Notes: generated by a model from the letters alone, not told the origin. A stretch of 64,000 bases of DNA from Flavobacteriales bacterium (GCA_011524905.1 WTJI01000041.1:1-64000), one strand, 5' to 3'. Shown: positions 1 to 8,219, counted from the first letter of the stretch. A program made the numbers and translations.

Positions 1-54
1 ACCCAGGACCCTCTCCTTAAAAGGGAGATGCTCTACCAACTGAGCTATCGAATC
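1..54 (-). tRNA. tRNA-Lys(UUU), 3' part cut off by the window start
   Basis: On the minus strand the 5' acceptor strand (GATTCGA), T8-A9, the D arm with AGCTCAGTTGGTAGAGC, and the anticodon arm are all present. The anticodon stem TCTCC/GGAGA encloses loop CTTTTAA, so the anticodon is TTT (plus positions 19-21), reading lysine codons. The sequence ends in the T arm at base 1, so the T loop and 3' acceptor strand lie outside the window. A promoter-like element sits just upstream at 68-75. Confidence 0.93.
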
Positions 55-67
55 GGTTTTCAGGCTG

Positions 68-75
68 CAAATATA
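68..75 (-). promoter_or_regulatory. -7 element TATATTTG for tRNA-Lys
   Basis: TATATTTG on the minus strand matches the Bacteroidota -7 consensus TAnnTTTG. A TTG lies exactly 19 nt further upstream (plus 95-97), the expected position of the -33 element, making this the best two-part promoter in the window. It lies 13 nt before the tRNA 5' end. Confidence 0.65.
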
Positions 76-109
76 AACCCAATTCCCAAACTATCAATTC
101 CTATTTCTA

Positions 110-117
110 TAAATTTG
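110..117 (+). promoter_or_regulatory. -7 element TAAATTTG for aroK
   Basis: Exact TAnnTTTG match 19 nt before the aroK ATG, implying a leader of roughly 14 nt. No clear -33 TTG at the ideal distance. Confidence 0.5.
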
Positions 118-136
118 TAATTCTTGAATTGGAAAT

Positions 137-661
137 ATGACAAAGCAAATTTTTCTGCTTGGCTACATGGGGGTTGGTAAATCTACTGCAGGCAAGGCAT
201 TAGCAAGTGCCAATGACATTGCTTTTTATGACTTAGATGCGGTTATTGAAAAAGGAGAAGGCGCCTCTGTGCGTGCTATTTTTAAAGAATACGGAGAACT
301 TTATTTTCGAAAAAAAGAATACGACTACCTCCAAAAACTCATACAAATTCCTGAACAAAAGGTCGTTGCTCTGGGGGGTGGTACACCTTGTTACTTTAAT
401 ACGATGAATGAACTGAATGATAACAAACTGATAAAAACAGTTTACCTAAAGGCTTCTGTAGCATTTTTGACACAAAGATTATGGCCTGAGCGTTATCAAA
501 GACCTATGATCAGCCATCTTGAAACTGAATCCTTGCTTACTGAGTTTATCGGTAAACATATTTTTGATCGAAACCCATTTTATCTAAAGGCGGAGCATCA
601 ATTACAAGTAGAAGGGAAGTCGATCAGGCAAATCGTTACAGAAATTCAAAATTTAACTTAA
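137..661 (+). CDS. aroK: shikimate kinase
   Basis: Phosphorylates shikimate at the 3-hydroxyl with ATP in the chorismate pathway, in the cytoplasm. The 174-residue length is normal. The P-loop GYMGVGKST is at residues 9-17, the shikimate-binding DLD at 32-34, the FR..E segment near 57-61, the GGG shikimate loop at 80-82, and the lid with its catalytic arginine near RYQRP (119-123). The ATG is preceded by a good -7 element and no Shine-Dalgarno sequence, which is normal in this phylum. Its 3' end overlaps the convergent phosphoribosyltransferase gene by 9 bp. Identification is secure. Confidence 0.95.
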   Translation: MTKQIFLLGYMGVGKSTAGKALASANDIAFYDLDAVIEKGEGASVRAIFKEYGELYFRKKEYDYLQKLIQIPEQKVVALGGGTPCYFNTMNELNDNKLIKTVYLKASVAFLTQRLWPERYQRPMISHLETESLLTEFIGKHIFDRNPFYLKAEHQLQVEGKSIRQIVTEIQNLT

Positions 662-1162
662 ATAAGCACCTGCCCCAGGACCTTCCATGCTAACACTAAC
701 GTGCTCTTTGTAAGAAGTAGATAGTGAAATTCCCTTAAAATCTGCTTTGATAGGAAAACGTTTGTGGTTTCGATTAACCAACACCGCTGTTTGAATTTTT
801 TTCAATGGAACCTTTAAAAAATGGTGAACAGCATAAACCAAAGTACTGCCAGTATTGAGGACATCATCGATAATGACAACCGTATGATCTTCACATTCTG
901 ATACGTTTAATGACGTTTTGATTGAACCCAATGGCTTGGATTTGTCTATTTGTAATTCCATTAAAACGATTTCGGTCATCGTCATTGAATCCTTTAAGAA
1001 ATTAGCTATTTTTTTGGCCAGGATATTACCTTTATTGGCAATTCCAACGATGAATAGTTGTTTTTCTTCAATATTCGATTCATGGATTTGAAGTGCTATC
1101 CGTTTTATGATAGCATCCATTTTAATTTGATCAAAAAGCTGATGTTTTTTGGATTTATCCAT
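653..1162 (-). CDS. PyrR-like phosphoribosyltransferase
   Basis: Type I PRTase fold protein of 169 residues. The PRPP-binding signature VVIIDDVLNTGST is at residues 95-107 and a PPi-loop-like segment VGIANKG at 39-45. Proteins of this length are usually annotated as PyrR bifunctional regulator/uracil phosphoribosyltransferase or simply phosphoribosyltransferase; the sequence does not settle whether it binds RNA or which base it uses. It is not next to pyrimidine genes. A one-mismatch -7 element (TATATTTA, plus 1167-1174) ends 4 nt before the ATG. The stop codon lies inside the end of convergent aroK. Confidence 0.85.
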   Translation of the reverse strand: MDKSKKHQLFDQIKMDAIIKRIALQIHESNIEEKQLFIVGIANKGNILAKKIANFLKDSMTMTEIVLMELQIDKSKPLGSIKTSLNVSECEDHTVVIIDDVLNTGSTLVYAVHHFLKVPLKKIQTAVLVNRNHKRFPIKADFKGISLSTSYKEHVSVSMEGPGAGAYLS

Positions 1163-1188
1163 ACTGTAAATATAGGAATAGTCTTTTT

Positions 1189-1563
1189 TTATTCGGATTC
1201 ATCATCCAAAAAGCCTTCCATACTTCTTCGGTCTTTTTTGGTAGGGCGACCCAAGCCTTTTTCCCGGGGCTGAAAAGCGTCAAGTGCCTGCATCTCTTTT
1301 TGTTCAAAAGCGGTTTTTGGGGTTGTATCCTGACGGTAGATATCCACTAGTTTTGCGCCAACTCTACTTTTCGGGATGTCCAATACTGTCATTTGATACC
1401 AAATTTGTTCTTTACGTACCTCGATGCGATCTAGTGGTAATACCTCGCGTGAGGGTTTTACCGTTGCATTATTTATTTTAATGGCACCCTTCCGACAGGC
1501 CTGACTGGCCAAACTTCTCGACTTGAAGTAACGCACACACCATAAATACTGATCAATACGCAT
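1189..1563 (-). CDS. S4-domain RNA-binding protein (Hsp15/RlmH-associated type)
   Basis: Begins MRIDQYLWCVRYFKSRS, the classic start of the heat-shock protein 15-like S4 family, giving 124 residues. The frame stays open to 1584, but the ATG at 1563 puts the conserved MRIDQYLW at the N-terminus, so that start is preferred. The S4 fold covers about residues 1-60 with the RNA-binding pattern RSLASQACRKGAIKIN. The tail is lysine/arginine rich and then acidic. In E. coli, Hsp15 rescues stalled 50S subunits carrying nascent chains; whether this homologue does so is inference. It lies 26 bp upstream of the phosphoribosyltransferase and is probably cotranscribed with it. Confidence 0.88.
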   Translation of the reverse strand: MRIDQYLWCVRYFKSRSLASQACRKGAIKINNATVKPSREVLPLDRIEVRKEQIWYQMTVLDIPKSRVGAKLVDIYRQDTTPKTAFEQKEMQALDAFQPREKGLGRPTKKDRRSMEGFLDDESE

Positions 1564-1600
1564 CTGCAACAATTTAAAATCCAAAAGTACAGGAATATTG

Positions 1601-1608
1601 TATATTTG
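1601..1608 (+). promoter_or_regulatory. -7 element TATATTTG for the FKBP lipoprotein gene
   Basis: Exact TAnnTTTG match 30 nt before the ATG at 1639, located between divergent genes. No convincing -33 element. Confidence 0.5.
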
Positions 1609-1638
1609 CAGCGTTTAATCTTTAAGATCTAGCGGTAC

Positions 1639-2541
1639 ATGCTACAACCCAAATACTTTTTCCATTGGTCTTTGTTTTCATTCTTTACCCTGATACTATT
1701 TGCTTGTAATCAAGAAGATGTAGAGAGCGTTGAAATAAGAGATGTGCAAACACAGTTTGAGGAAGATGATACAGATTTACTCAGTTTTTTGCAGACTCAC
1801 TTTTATAATTACGAAGATTTTGTTGCTGCACCAGACGATTACAACTTGCGTATTCAAATCGATACTTTGGCTGGAGAGAACGCTGGATATACCCCACTAA
1901 TTGATCAAGTTCGAAGTAAACAAATTGAAATTACAAACAGTGACGGTCAAGTCATAGATCATACGCTTTACTATCTTGTGGTCCGTGAGGGTAAAGGACA
2001 AAAACCTTCAGAAGTCGATTCTACTTACGTTAGATATACTGGTCGTCTGCTAGATGGTGCTATTTTTGACAGTCGTGAACTGCCCGTCTGGTTCAATCTT
2101 CCCGATGTAGTTCCTGGCTTTAGAGAGGGTATTCCAGAATTTCGCTCTGGTAGTTTCCAAGAAAATGCTGATGGAACCTATACATTTTTTGACTACGGTC
2201 AAGGTGCCTTGTTCATTCCCTCTGGCTTGGGATATTACGCTTCTTCTCAACCAGGTATACCTGCTTATTCGCCACTCGTTTTCACTTTTTCCTTGTTTGT
2301 AATGAAAGCTACTGATCATGATGGCGATAGTGTACTTTCCGCTGAAGAAGATATCAATCAGGATGGAAACCCATTCAATGATGATACAGATGGGGATGGC
2401 ACGGCAAACATGTATGATAGTGACGATGATGGTGATGGTGTTCCAACCCGTGACGAAATTGATCGAGATGAAAATGGTGTTCCAGGCGATTCAGATGGTG
2501 ATGGTACACCAAATTATTTAGATCCCGACTCGGCTACTTAA
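1639..2541 (+). CDS. FKBP-type peptidyl-prolyl isomerase lipoprotein with C-terminal calcium-binding repeats
   Basis: A 300-residue exported lipoprotein: hydrophobic signal 10-21 and lipobox LFAC with lipidated Cys23. An FKBP-like domain spans about 108-224 (VRYTGRLLDGAIFDS, IPSGLGYY, LVFTFSLFVMKA), expected to catalyse prolyl isomerisation of envelope proteins. Residues 226-297 are a run of DxDGDG motifs (DHDGDS, DTDGDG, DDDGDG, DSDGDG) resembling thrombospondin type-3 calcium-binding repeats. FKBP lipoproteins are common in Flavobacteriia (GldI is one), but the repeats make this a different architecture. It ends with an 8-bp tail-to-tail overlap with the barrel gene. Confidence 0.85.
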   Translation: MLQPKYFFHWSLFSFFTLILFACNQEDVESVEIRDVQTQFEEDDTDLLSFLQTHFYNYEDFVAAPDDYNLRIQIDTLAGENAGYTPLIDQVRSKQIEITNSDGQVIDHTLYYLVVREGKGQKPSEVDSTYVRYTGRLLDGAIFDSRELPVWFNLPDVVPGFREGIPEFRSGSFQENADGTYTFFDYGQGALFIPSGLGYYASSQPGIPAYSPLVFTFSLFVMKATDHDGDSVLSAEEDINQDGNPFNDDTDGDGTANMYDSDDDGDGVPTRDEIDRDENGVPGDSDGDGTPNYLDPDSAT

Positions 2542-3115
2542 AAGAAAAAGAAATTCCTAAAATCCATTTTTCTCCACGGCTATCGAATTGGCCTTCGATA
2601 CCATTTTCATTTAAAAATTCGATTTCTCTACTATTTAATCCTCTTTCATAGCGTAGCTCTAATGCTATGCCTCCAAATGACACCCGAGTTCCAATGTGTG
2701 CACCCATAGAAGTTTTGGATTGTATGTCCTCAAATGTAAGATCAATTTCCTCACTTAAACGATAGCGAAAACTGGGACCAGCAAATAGACTGGTGCTAGG
2801 AAAAATAGTGTATCCAAAAGAAACCGGTGCTTCCAAATTAATTGTTGAAAGATTAAATGTTTCGTATTCAGATTGCAGTTGATTAAGGTGAATTTCAGGT
2901 CGTATGTAAAACGCTAAAACATTCACTTTGCCATACACGCCAGCAAAATAGCCTGCTTTTCTTTTGGCGGTTTCACGAAAATTTCCAACATCAGAAATTG
3001 ATGTTTTGAGAGGTCCTGTAGCGTGGAAATTCAGCCCGCCAACGACACCGTAGTCAAATTGTGCTGTAGCAAAAAAACCAAATAAAAAAACGGGGATAAT
3101 AAGTAGGTGTTTCAT
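2534..3115 (-). CDS. outer-membrane beta-barrel protein, porin/OmpX-like
   Basis: A 193-residue protein with a signal peptide (MKHLLIIPVFLFGFFATA, cleavage predicted after Ala18) and alternating hydrophobic/polar strands typical of an eight-stranded barrel: YGVVGGLNFH, YFAGVYGKVNV, FGYTIFPSTSLFAGPSFRYR, IALELRYERGL. It ends with the aromatic strand WILGISFSFK. This fits the family annotated as porin family/outer membrane beta-barrel protein in Bacteroidota, of unknown substrate. It starts 3 bp after the transketolase gene on the same strand and is probably at the end of that operon. Confidence 0.75.
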   Translation of the reverse strand: MKHLLIIPVFLFGFFATAQFDYGVVGGLNFHATGPLKTSISDVGNFRETAKRKAGYFAGVYGKVNVLAFYIRPEIHLNQLQSEYETFNLSTINLEAPVSFGYTIFPSTSLFAGPSFRYRLSEEIDLTFEDIQSKTSMGAHIGTRVSFGGIALELRYERGLNSREIEFLNENGIEGQFDSRGEKWILGISFSFK

Positions 3116-3118
3116 AGG

Positions 3119-4078
3119 TTATGATTTACGTTGAATAACTTGTTTGGCTTTAGCTTGGATTGCGTCCCGATCAATGCCATATTTTTTCATGAGCTGGGCG
3201 GGGGTTCCTGATTCTCCGAATGTATCTTGTGTAGCAACAAACTCCTGTGGGGTAGGGAGTAAGGTACTGAGCGTTCGCGCGACACTTTCGCCCAATCCGC
3301 CTAGAAAATTATGTTCCTCTGCCGTTACTATACAACCCGTTTTTGAAACAGAATTGAGAATGATCTCGGTATCCAGCGGTTTGATGGTATGTATATTGAT
3401 TACCTCGGCAGCAATTCCCTCTTCGGCAAGGCTTTTGGCAGCTTCAAGGGCCTCCCACACCAAATGTCCCGTTGCAACTATCGTCACGTCAGTCCCAGCG
3501 GTGAGTTGTATGCCTTTTCCAATCTCAAATGGGGTGGTGTCAATAGATGTGAAATTTGGGACTTTTGGGCGCCCAAAACGCAAATAGACAGGTCCTTGAT
3601 GATCCGCAATAGCAATCGTTGCAGCCTTGGTTTGATTAAAATCACAGGGATTGATTACAGTCATCCCTGGAAGCATTTTCATCAGCCCAATATCCTCAAG
3701 AATTTGATGCGTAGCACCATCTTCTCCAAGCGTAATACCTGCATGGGATGCACATATTTTAACATTTTTGTCAGAGTAAGCTATGGACTGGCGTATTTGA
3801 TCGTAAACCCGACCTGTAGAAAAATTAGCAAAGGTACCCGTAAATGGAATTTTACCACCTATGGTAAGACCAGCCGCTAGACCCATCATGTTGGCTTCGG
3901 CAATGCCTACTTGAAAAAAACGATCTGGATTTTCTGCAATAAACTCATCCATTTTGAGTGAGCCAATTAGATCTGCACAAAGTGCTACTACATTGGCATT
4001 GGTTCTTCCGAGCTCGGCAAGTCCTGCTCCAAATCCTGAACGGGTGTCTTTACTGCCTTGATTGGTATATGTCTGCAT
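3119..4078 (-). CDS. transketolase, C-terminal subunit
   Basis: A 319-residue protein carrying the pyrimidine-binding and C-terminal domains of transketolase as a separate polypeptide. Visible features are the cofactor-contact segment GIAEANMMGLAAGL (about 77-90), QIRQSIAYSDKNVKI and the C-terminal VTAEEHNFLGGLGESVA. With its partner it moves two-carbon units between sugar phosphates in the non-oxidative pentose phosphate pathway. The N-terminal half lies 24 bp upstream in the same operon, so the gene is split rather than broken. Start at the ATG of MQTYTNQGSKDTRSG is well supported. Confidence 0.93.
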   Translation of the reverse strand: MQTYTNQGSKDTRSGFGAGLAELGRTNANVVALCADLIGSLKMDEFIAENPDRFFQVGIAEANMMGLAAGLTIGGKIPFTGTFANFSTGRVYDQIRQSIAYSDKNVKICASHAGITLGEDGATHQILEDIGLMKMLPGMTVINPCDFNQTKAATIAIADHQGPVYLRFGRPKVPNFTSIDTTPFEIGKGIQLTAGTDVTIVATGHLVWEALEAAKSLAEEGIAAEVINIHTIKPLDTEIILNSVSKTGCIVTAEEHNFLGGLGESVARTLSTLLPTPQEFVATQDTFGESGTPAQLMKKYGIDRDAIQAKAKQVIQRKS

Positions 4079-4102
4079 TTTTATGTCTTTGTGAGGATGA
4101 AT

Positions 4103-4948
4103 TTAATAATCACCTAAAGTGACTGGATTTTGTGAAAGCGCATCTGCTAGTTGTTCGTCGTTAGGGGCTTTACCATGCCATGCATGGGTGTGCATCATAA
4201 AGTCAACGCCATTTCCCATTTCTGTTCGCATCAGGATGGCTACTGGTTTTCCTTGACCCAAAAGTGATTGCGCTTCTTTAAGACAGCTTATAACTGTTGC
4301 CATCTTATTGCCTTCCTCTAAATCTAAAACGGTCCAACCAAAAGCTTGAAACTTATGTTTTAGATTTCCCATAGGAAGAACCTGGTCAGTAGCGCCATCA
4401 ATCTGTTTTCCATTCAAATCTACTGTGGCAATTAAGTTGTCGACTTTATTGGCAGCAGCATACATTAAAGCTTCCCAGTTTTGACCTTCTTGCAATTCAC
4501 CGTCGCCCATCAAGGCGAAAACTGTTCTCGGGTCATTATTTAATTTTTTGGCCAAGGCAGCACCAATGGCAACGGAGAGTCCCTGTCCTAAAGAACCTGA
4601 TGCAACTCGTATACCTGGCAGACCTTCGTGAGTCGTAGGGTGACCTTGTAAACGAGAATCAATCAATCTGAAAGTATTTAACTCTTCGACTGGAAAATAC
4701 CCACTACGTGCCAAAACACTGTAGAAAACTGGAGAGATGTGTCCGTTGGACAAGAAAAAAAGATCTTCGTTTTTCCCATCCATTTCAAACTTGGGATGGT
4801 GAGTCATTACTTCTTGATACAGGGCCACAAAAAATTCTGTACAACCCAGAGAGCCACCTGGGTGACCCGAGTTTACTTTGTGGACCATTCGTAGGATATC
4901 TCGACGCACTTGCTGAACGAATGCCTCGAGCTGCTTTATGTCAGCCAT
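4103..4948 (-). CDS. transketolase, N-terminal subunit
   Basis: A 281-residue subunit with the thiamine diphosphate-binding domain. The GDG motif is seen in MGDGELQEGQNWEAL followed by ANKVDNLIATVDLN, and the sugar-phosphate region in SGHPGGSLGC. The frame is open back to 4999, but an exact -7 element at 4970-4977 lies between that upstream ATG and the one at 4948, so translation from MADIKQLEAF is preferred. It forms the first gene of an operon with the C-terminal subunit and the barrel protein. Transketolase encoded as two chains is known in Bacteroidota and archaea. Confidence 0.93.
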   Translation of the reverse strand: MADIKQLEAFVQQVRRDILRMVHKVNSGHPGGSLGCTEFFVALYQEVMTHHPKFEMDGKNEDLFFLSNGHISPVFYSVLARSGYFPVEELNTFRLIDSRLQGHPTTHEGLPGIRVASGSLGQGLSVAIGAALAKKLNNDPRTVFALMGDGELQEGQNWEALMYAAANKVDNLIATVDLNGKQIDGATDQVLPMGNLKHKFQAFGWTVLDLEEGNKMATVISCLKEAQSLLGQGKPVAILMRTEMGNGVDFMMHTHAWHGKAPNDEQLADALSQNPVTLGDY

Positions 4949-4969
4949 AAGGTTAATTTGCTTTAGATG

Positions 4970-4977
4970 CAAAAGTA
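4970..4977 (-). promoter_or_regulatory. -7 element TACTTTTG for the transketolase operon
   Basis: Exact TAnnTTTG match on the minus strand, 21 nt before the chosen ATG at 4948. Its position excludes the longer open frame starting at 4999. Confidence 0.55.
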
Positions 4978-5076
4978 GGAGATGCCCATGTTGCAACAAA
5001 GTAATGACTCAGCTATTTTATGATTTTTTTCTACAATGCATCAACAAAAATTGTGTTTGTCTTTGCGGAAAGATGG

Positions 5077-5084
5077 TATCTTTG
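5077..5084 (+). promoter_or_regulatory. -7 element TATCTTTG for tgt-lptG operon
   Basis: Exact TAnnTTTG match with a TTTG at 5056-5059, 17 nt upstream, as a possible -33 element. The ATG at 5100 follows 15 nt later. Confidence 0.55.
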
Positions 5085-5099
5085 TATCAACTTTAGAAG

Positions 5100-6230
5100 A
5101 TGAATTTTTCGCTGCAAGCAACCGATCCAAAATCTCAAGCCCGCGCGGGTACCCTCACTACAGATCACGGCAGCATTCAAACTCCTATTTTCATGCCAGT
5201 TGGTACGGCTGCAACGGTTAAAGGTGTTCATCAACGCGAATTGAAAGAAGCAGTAAATCCTGATATTATTTTAGGGAACACCTATCATTTATACCTGAGA
5301 CCGGGCACCGATATTTTGGAGGCGGCTGGCGGTTTGCACGCTTTTATGAATTGGGATAAGCCTATTTTGACAGATTCAGGAGGTTATCAAGTTTATTCAC
5401 TTTCTGCCAATCGCAAAATTAAGGAAGAAGGTGTCAAGTTCAAATCACATATTGATGGGTCATACCATACATTTACACCTGAAAATGCGATATCAATCCA
5501 ACGTAAAATTGGAGCCGATATCATCATGGCTTTTGATGAATGTACTCCCTATCCCTGCGAATATGAGTACGCCAAAACCTCAATGCATCGTACGCACCGA
5601 TGGCTACAACGATGTATGGAGCAAGACAAGAAAGAACCGCATTTATACGGCTATTCACAAACTCTTTTTCCTATTGTCCAAGGAAGTGTTTATACAGATT
5701 TGCGGCAGGAATCTGCTGCTTTTATTGCGGAGCAAAATGCTCCTGCCAATGCTATTGGAGGGCTCTCCGTTGGAGAGCCTGCACCAGAAATGTATGCTAT
5801 GACAGATGTGGTCTGTCAAATCCTTCCAAAGGACAAACCACGCTATCTCATGGGGGTAGGAACGCCCATCAATTTGCTTGAAAACATTGCCCTTGGTGTT
5901 GACATGTTTGATTGTGTGATGCCTACTCGAAATGCACGCAATGGCATGCTGTTTACTGCCAATGGAACGATCAATATCAAAAATAAAAAATGGGAGCGGG
6001 ATTTTTCACCTATTGACAAGCAAGGATATTGCTTTGCAGATTTAGACTATTCTAAGGCCTATGTGCGTCATCTTTTTACAGTCAATGAAATGTTGGGGAA
6101 ACAAATATGCACTTTACACAACTTGTCTTTCTATCTTTGGCTGGTGCGACAAGCTCGTAAACATATATTAGCAGGCGATTTTGCACAGTGGAAAAATCAA
6201 ATGGTTCAACAACTCAATAAGCGGCTGTAA
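5100..6230 (+). CDS. tgt: queuine tRNA-ribosyltransferase (tRNA-guanine transglycosylase)
   Basis: Exchanges guanine 34 of GUN-anticodon tRNAs for preQ1 during queuosine synthesis. The 376-residue length is normal. The base-binding DSGGYQ with catalytic Asp92 and the nucleophile segment VDMFDCVMPTR (Asp271, equivalent to E. coli Asp264) are intact. The zinc site is not: with a constant offset of 7 from E. coli numbering, the ligands Cys302, Cys304, Cys307 and His333 become Gly309, Cys311, Asp314 and His340, so two of the three cysteines are missing. I recall flavobacterial homologues being similar, so this may be a lineage trait. It is followed 2 bp later by the LptF/G-type gene. Confidence 0.96.
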   Translation: MNFSLQATDPKSQARAGTLTTDHGSIQTPIFMPVGTAATVKGVHQRELKEAVNPDIILGNTYHLYLRPGTDILEAAGGLHAFMNWDKPILTDSGGYQVYSLSANRKIKEEGVKFKSHIDGSYHTFTPENAISIQRKIGADIIMAFDECTPYPCEYEYAKTSMHRTHRWLQRCMEQDKKEPHLYGYSQTLFPIVQGSVYTDLRQESAAFIAEQNAPANAIGGLSVGEPAPEMYAMTDVVCQILPKDKPRYLMGVGTPINLLENIALGVDMFDCVMPTRNARNGMLFTANGTINIKNKKWERDFSPIDKQGYCFADLDYSKAYVRHLFTVNEMLGKQICTLHNLSFYLWLVRQARKHILAGDFAQWKNQMVQQLNKRL

Positions 6231-6232
6231 TT

Positions 6233-7306
6233 ATGCATTTATTGGATAAATACATCATTAAAAAGTATCTCAGTACGTTTTTTGTGATGATTCTTTTGTT
6301 TATTCCTATTGGCATCTTGGTAGATATGGCCGAAAAAATCGATAAGTTCAAGGAGAAGGAAGTTCCTTTTATCGAGCTTGTGAATTATTATTTTGACTTT
6401 ACGCTCTATTTCTCCAACATGCTATTTCCCATTTTCTTGTTTTTGGCAGTCATTTGGTTTACTTCAAAGCTTGCCAATAATACAGAAGTTATCGCCATTT
6501 TGAGTTCTGGAATTTCTTTTACTCGATTTCTGCGCCCATATATATTGGCTGCTGGGTTAATTGCTGGAATAGCCTTTTTTGGCGGTATGTTTGTTGTTCC
6601 CAAGTCCAATGAAGGATTTAATGCCTTTAATTATAAATATATTACCAAAAATAAAGCCCAAGAAACGACCGAGCTCTACAAACAAATTAATGACAATGAA
6701 TTTATTTATGTGTCCAATTACAATCCTGTGAGGAAAAGGGCCACGAATTTTTCTTTGGAGCATTTTGATGGCAATCAATTGGTGGCAAAACTCACAGCTA
6801 ATACCCTACGTTGGGTCGATCGTGATAGTACTTTCCGCCTTTCATCAATGGTCAAACGAACTTTTGAGGGGGACAAAGAGCTTTTGGAAAAAGCGAGTCG
6901 TAAAGACACACTTTTTGACTTTAAAATTGAAGAATTATCTCCCGTTACCTACAAAGCCGAAACCTTAAATTTTAGTGAGCTCAATGCATTCATTAAAAAA
7001 GAAAAGCAAAGTGGTTCAAAATTGATTAACACGCACTTGCTGGTTCGTCACAAGCGCTGGAGCTTACCTATGTCTGCATTTGTTTTAACGATTATCGCTG
7101 TGGCTATGTCTTCATTTAAGAGAAGAGGAGGGATGGGAGTCAATTTGGCTTTTGGTATTACGTTGGGCTTCTTGTACATATTTTTTGATAAAATTTTTGG
7201 TGTCTTGGTTTTGAAAGCCAATTTCAATGCCATGGTGGCCGCATGGTTACCCCTAGTTTTATTTAGTTTGCTTGCCATTTATCTTTTGAATCATGCCAAG
7301 CGTTAG
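6233..7306 (+). CDS. LptF/LptG family lipopolysaccharide export permease
   Basis: A 357-residue YjgP/YjgQ-family protein: three N-terminal membrane helices (about 15-33, 58-77, 103-122), a soluble periplasmic jelly-roll domain (about 125-265), and three C-terminal helices (about 275-295, 305-322, 330-352). The ending LDKYIIKKYLSTFF near the N-terminus and RHKRWSLPMSAFVLTIIAVAMS before the fourth helix are typical. LptF/G proteins form the transmembrane part of the LptB2FG exporter that extracts lipopolysaccharide from the inner membrane. Which of F or G it corresponds to cannot be decided; LptG is likely. It overlaps the next gene by 14 bp. Confidence 0.88.
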   Translation: MHLLDKYIIKKYLSTFFVMILLFIPIGILVDMAEKIDKFKEKEVPFIELVNYYFDFTLYFSNMLFPIFLFLAVIWFTSKLANNTEVIAILSSGISFTRFLRPYILAAGLIAGIAFFGGMFVVPKSNEGFNAFNYKYITKNKAQETTELYKQINDNEFIYVSNYNPVRKRATNFSLEHFDGNQLVAKLTANTLRWVDRDSTFRLSSMVKRTFEGDKELLEKASRKDTLFDFKIEELSPVTYKAETLNFSELNAFIKKEKQSGSKLINTHLLVRHKRWSLPMSAFVLTIIAVAMSSFKRRGGMGVNLAFGITLGFLYIFFDKIFGVLVLKANFNAMVAAWLPLVLFSLLAIYLLNHAKR

Positions 7307-8186
7307 AACAAAAAACCTGCTCCACTTTCATTTAATTGTCTTCCTATTTGGTTTCACTTCTATTTTAGGGGCATTAATTCAATTGGGAGCCATCCCATTG
7401 GTCGCCCATAGAATGTTATGGGCAACTGGATTTATTGGTTTGTATATTTTATTACGCCGTCCAGCTGACTTTGTTGTTTCTAAAAGCAACATAAAACTCC
7501 TATTGTTAGGGGGTATTTTTATTGCCTTTCATTGGATGTGTTTTTTTTATGCAATCAAAGTAGCAGGTGTTTCTTTGACCCTTTCCATGCTGTCAATGGG
7601 TGCCTTTTTTACTGCCCTCCTAGAACCCATCTTTTTTGACAGAAAAATCATTGTCTATGAATTAGTTTTTGGCGGTTTTGCAATTTTCGGCTTGTTGTTG
7701 ATTTTTCAATCAGAGTGGGATCAATTCTGGGGTATGTTAATTGCTTTGTTGTCTACATTGTTGGGCGTGTTTTTCACATTAGTTAATGGAAAATTAGCCA
7801 ATAGGGTACCCGCAGCAGCAGTTTCTTTTTATGAACTAGGTTTTGGTGCTTTAGTTACCTGGATTGTTGTTTTTTTCAATCCTAATGGGTTCGATCAAGC
7901 GTTTGATTTAGTGGCTCAAGATATTATCCTGCTCTTAGTTCTAAGTTTGATTTGTACGGCATATGCTTTTGTAGGTTCTGTACACGTAATGAAAGTCCTT
8001 TCTCCGTTTTCAATTATGATAAGTATTAACATGGAACCTATATATGGAATTGTACTGTCTGTAATTGTTTTTGGGGAAAAAGAGTTGCTGAATGTAAATT
8101 TTTACATTGGAGTGTTTCTCATTTTAGCGGCTGTATTGGGAAATGGTTATTTCAAAATTCGATCTGATGCCCGTCAAAATGTATAG
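7293..8186 (+). CDS. EamA/DMT-family transporter
   Basis: A 297-residue integral membrane protein with about ten hydrophobic helices arranged as two EamA repeats. The first repeat contains LGAIPLVAHRMLWATG and AFHWMCFFYAIKVAGVSLTL; the second contains FYELGFGALVTWIV and ICTAYAFVGSVHVMKVLSPF followed by MEPIYGIVLSVIVFGE, a hallmark of this superfamily. Members export or import small metabolites such as amino acids; the substrate here is unknown. The start codon lies within the end of the LptF/G-type gene, so the two are probably translationally coupled. Confidence 0.88.
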   Translation: MPSVRTKNLLHFHLIVFLFGFTSILGALIQLGAIPLVAHRMLWATGFIGLYILLRRPADFVVSKSNIKLLLLGGIFIAFHWMCFFYAIKVAGVSLTLSMLSMGAFFTALLEPIFFDRKIIVYELVFGGFAIFGLLLIFQSEWDQFWGMLIALLSTLLGVFFTLVNGKLANRVPAAAVSFYELGFGALVTWIVVFFNPNGFDQAFDLVAQDIILLLVLSLICTAYAFVGSVHVMKVLSPFSIMISINMEPIYGIVLSVIVFGEKELLNVNFYIGVFLILAAVLGNGYFKIRSDARQNV

Positions 8187-8191
8187 TTTAT

Positions 8192-8199
8192 TACATTTG
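8192..8199 (+). promoter_or_regulatory. -7 element TACATTTG for accA
   Basis: Exact TAnnTTTG match just after the EamA stop and 20 nt before the accA ATG. Confidence 0.5.
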
Positions 8200-8219
8200 T
8201 AATTGATAGAATTGAATCC

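Noticed and set aside
3144-3880. Plus-strand open frames of 147 and 163 codons opposite the transketolase C-terminal gene
   Set aside because: Shadow frames of a strongly conserved enzyme; no promoter element or recognisable domain.
3119-4948. Transketolase broken by a frameshift
   Set aside because: Two separate genes with their own start codons and complete domains match the known split form, so this is not a pseudogene.
4949-4999. N-terminal extension of the transketolase N subunit
   Set aside because: An exact -7 element lies inside it and the extension has no similarity to transketolase; MADIKQLEAF at 4948 is the natural start.
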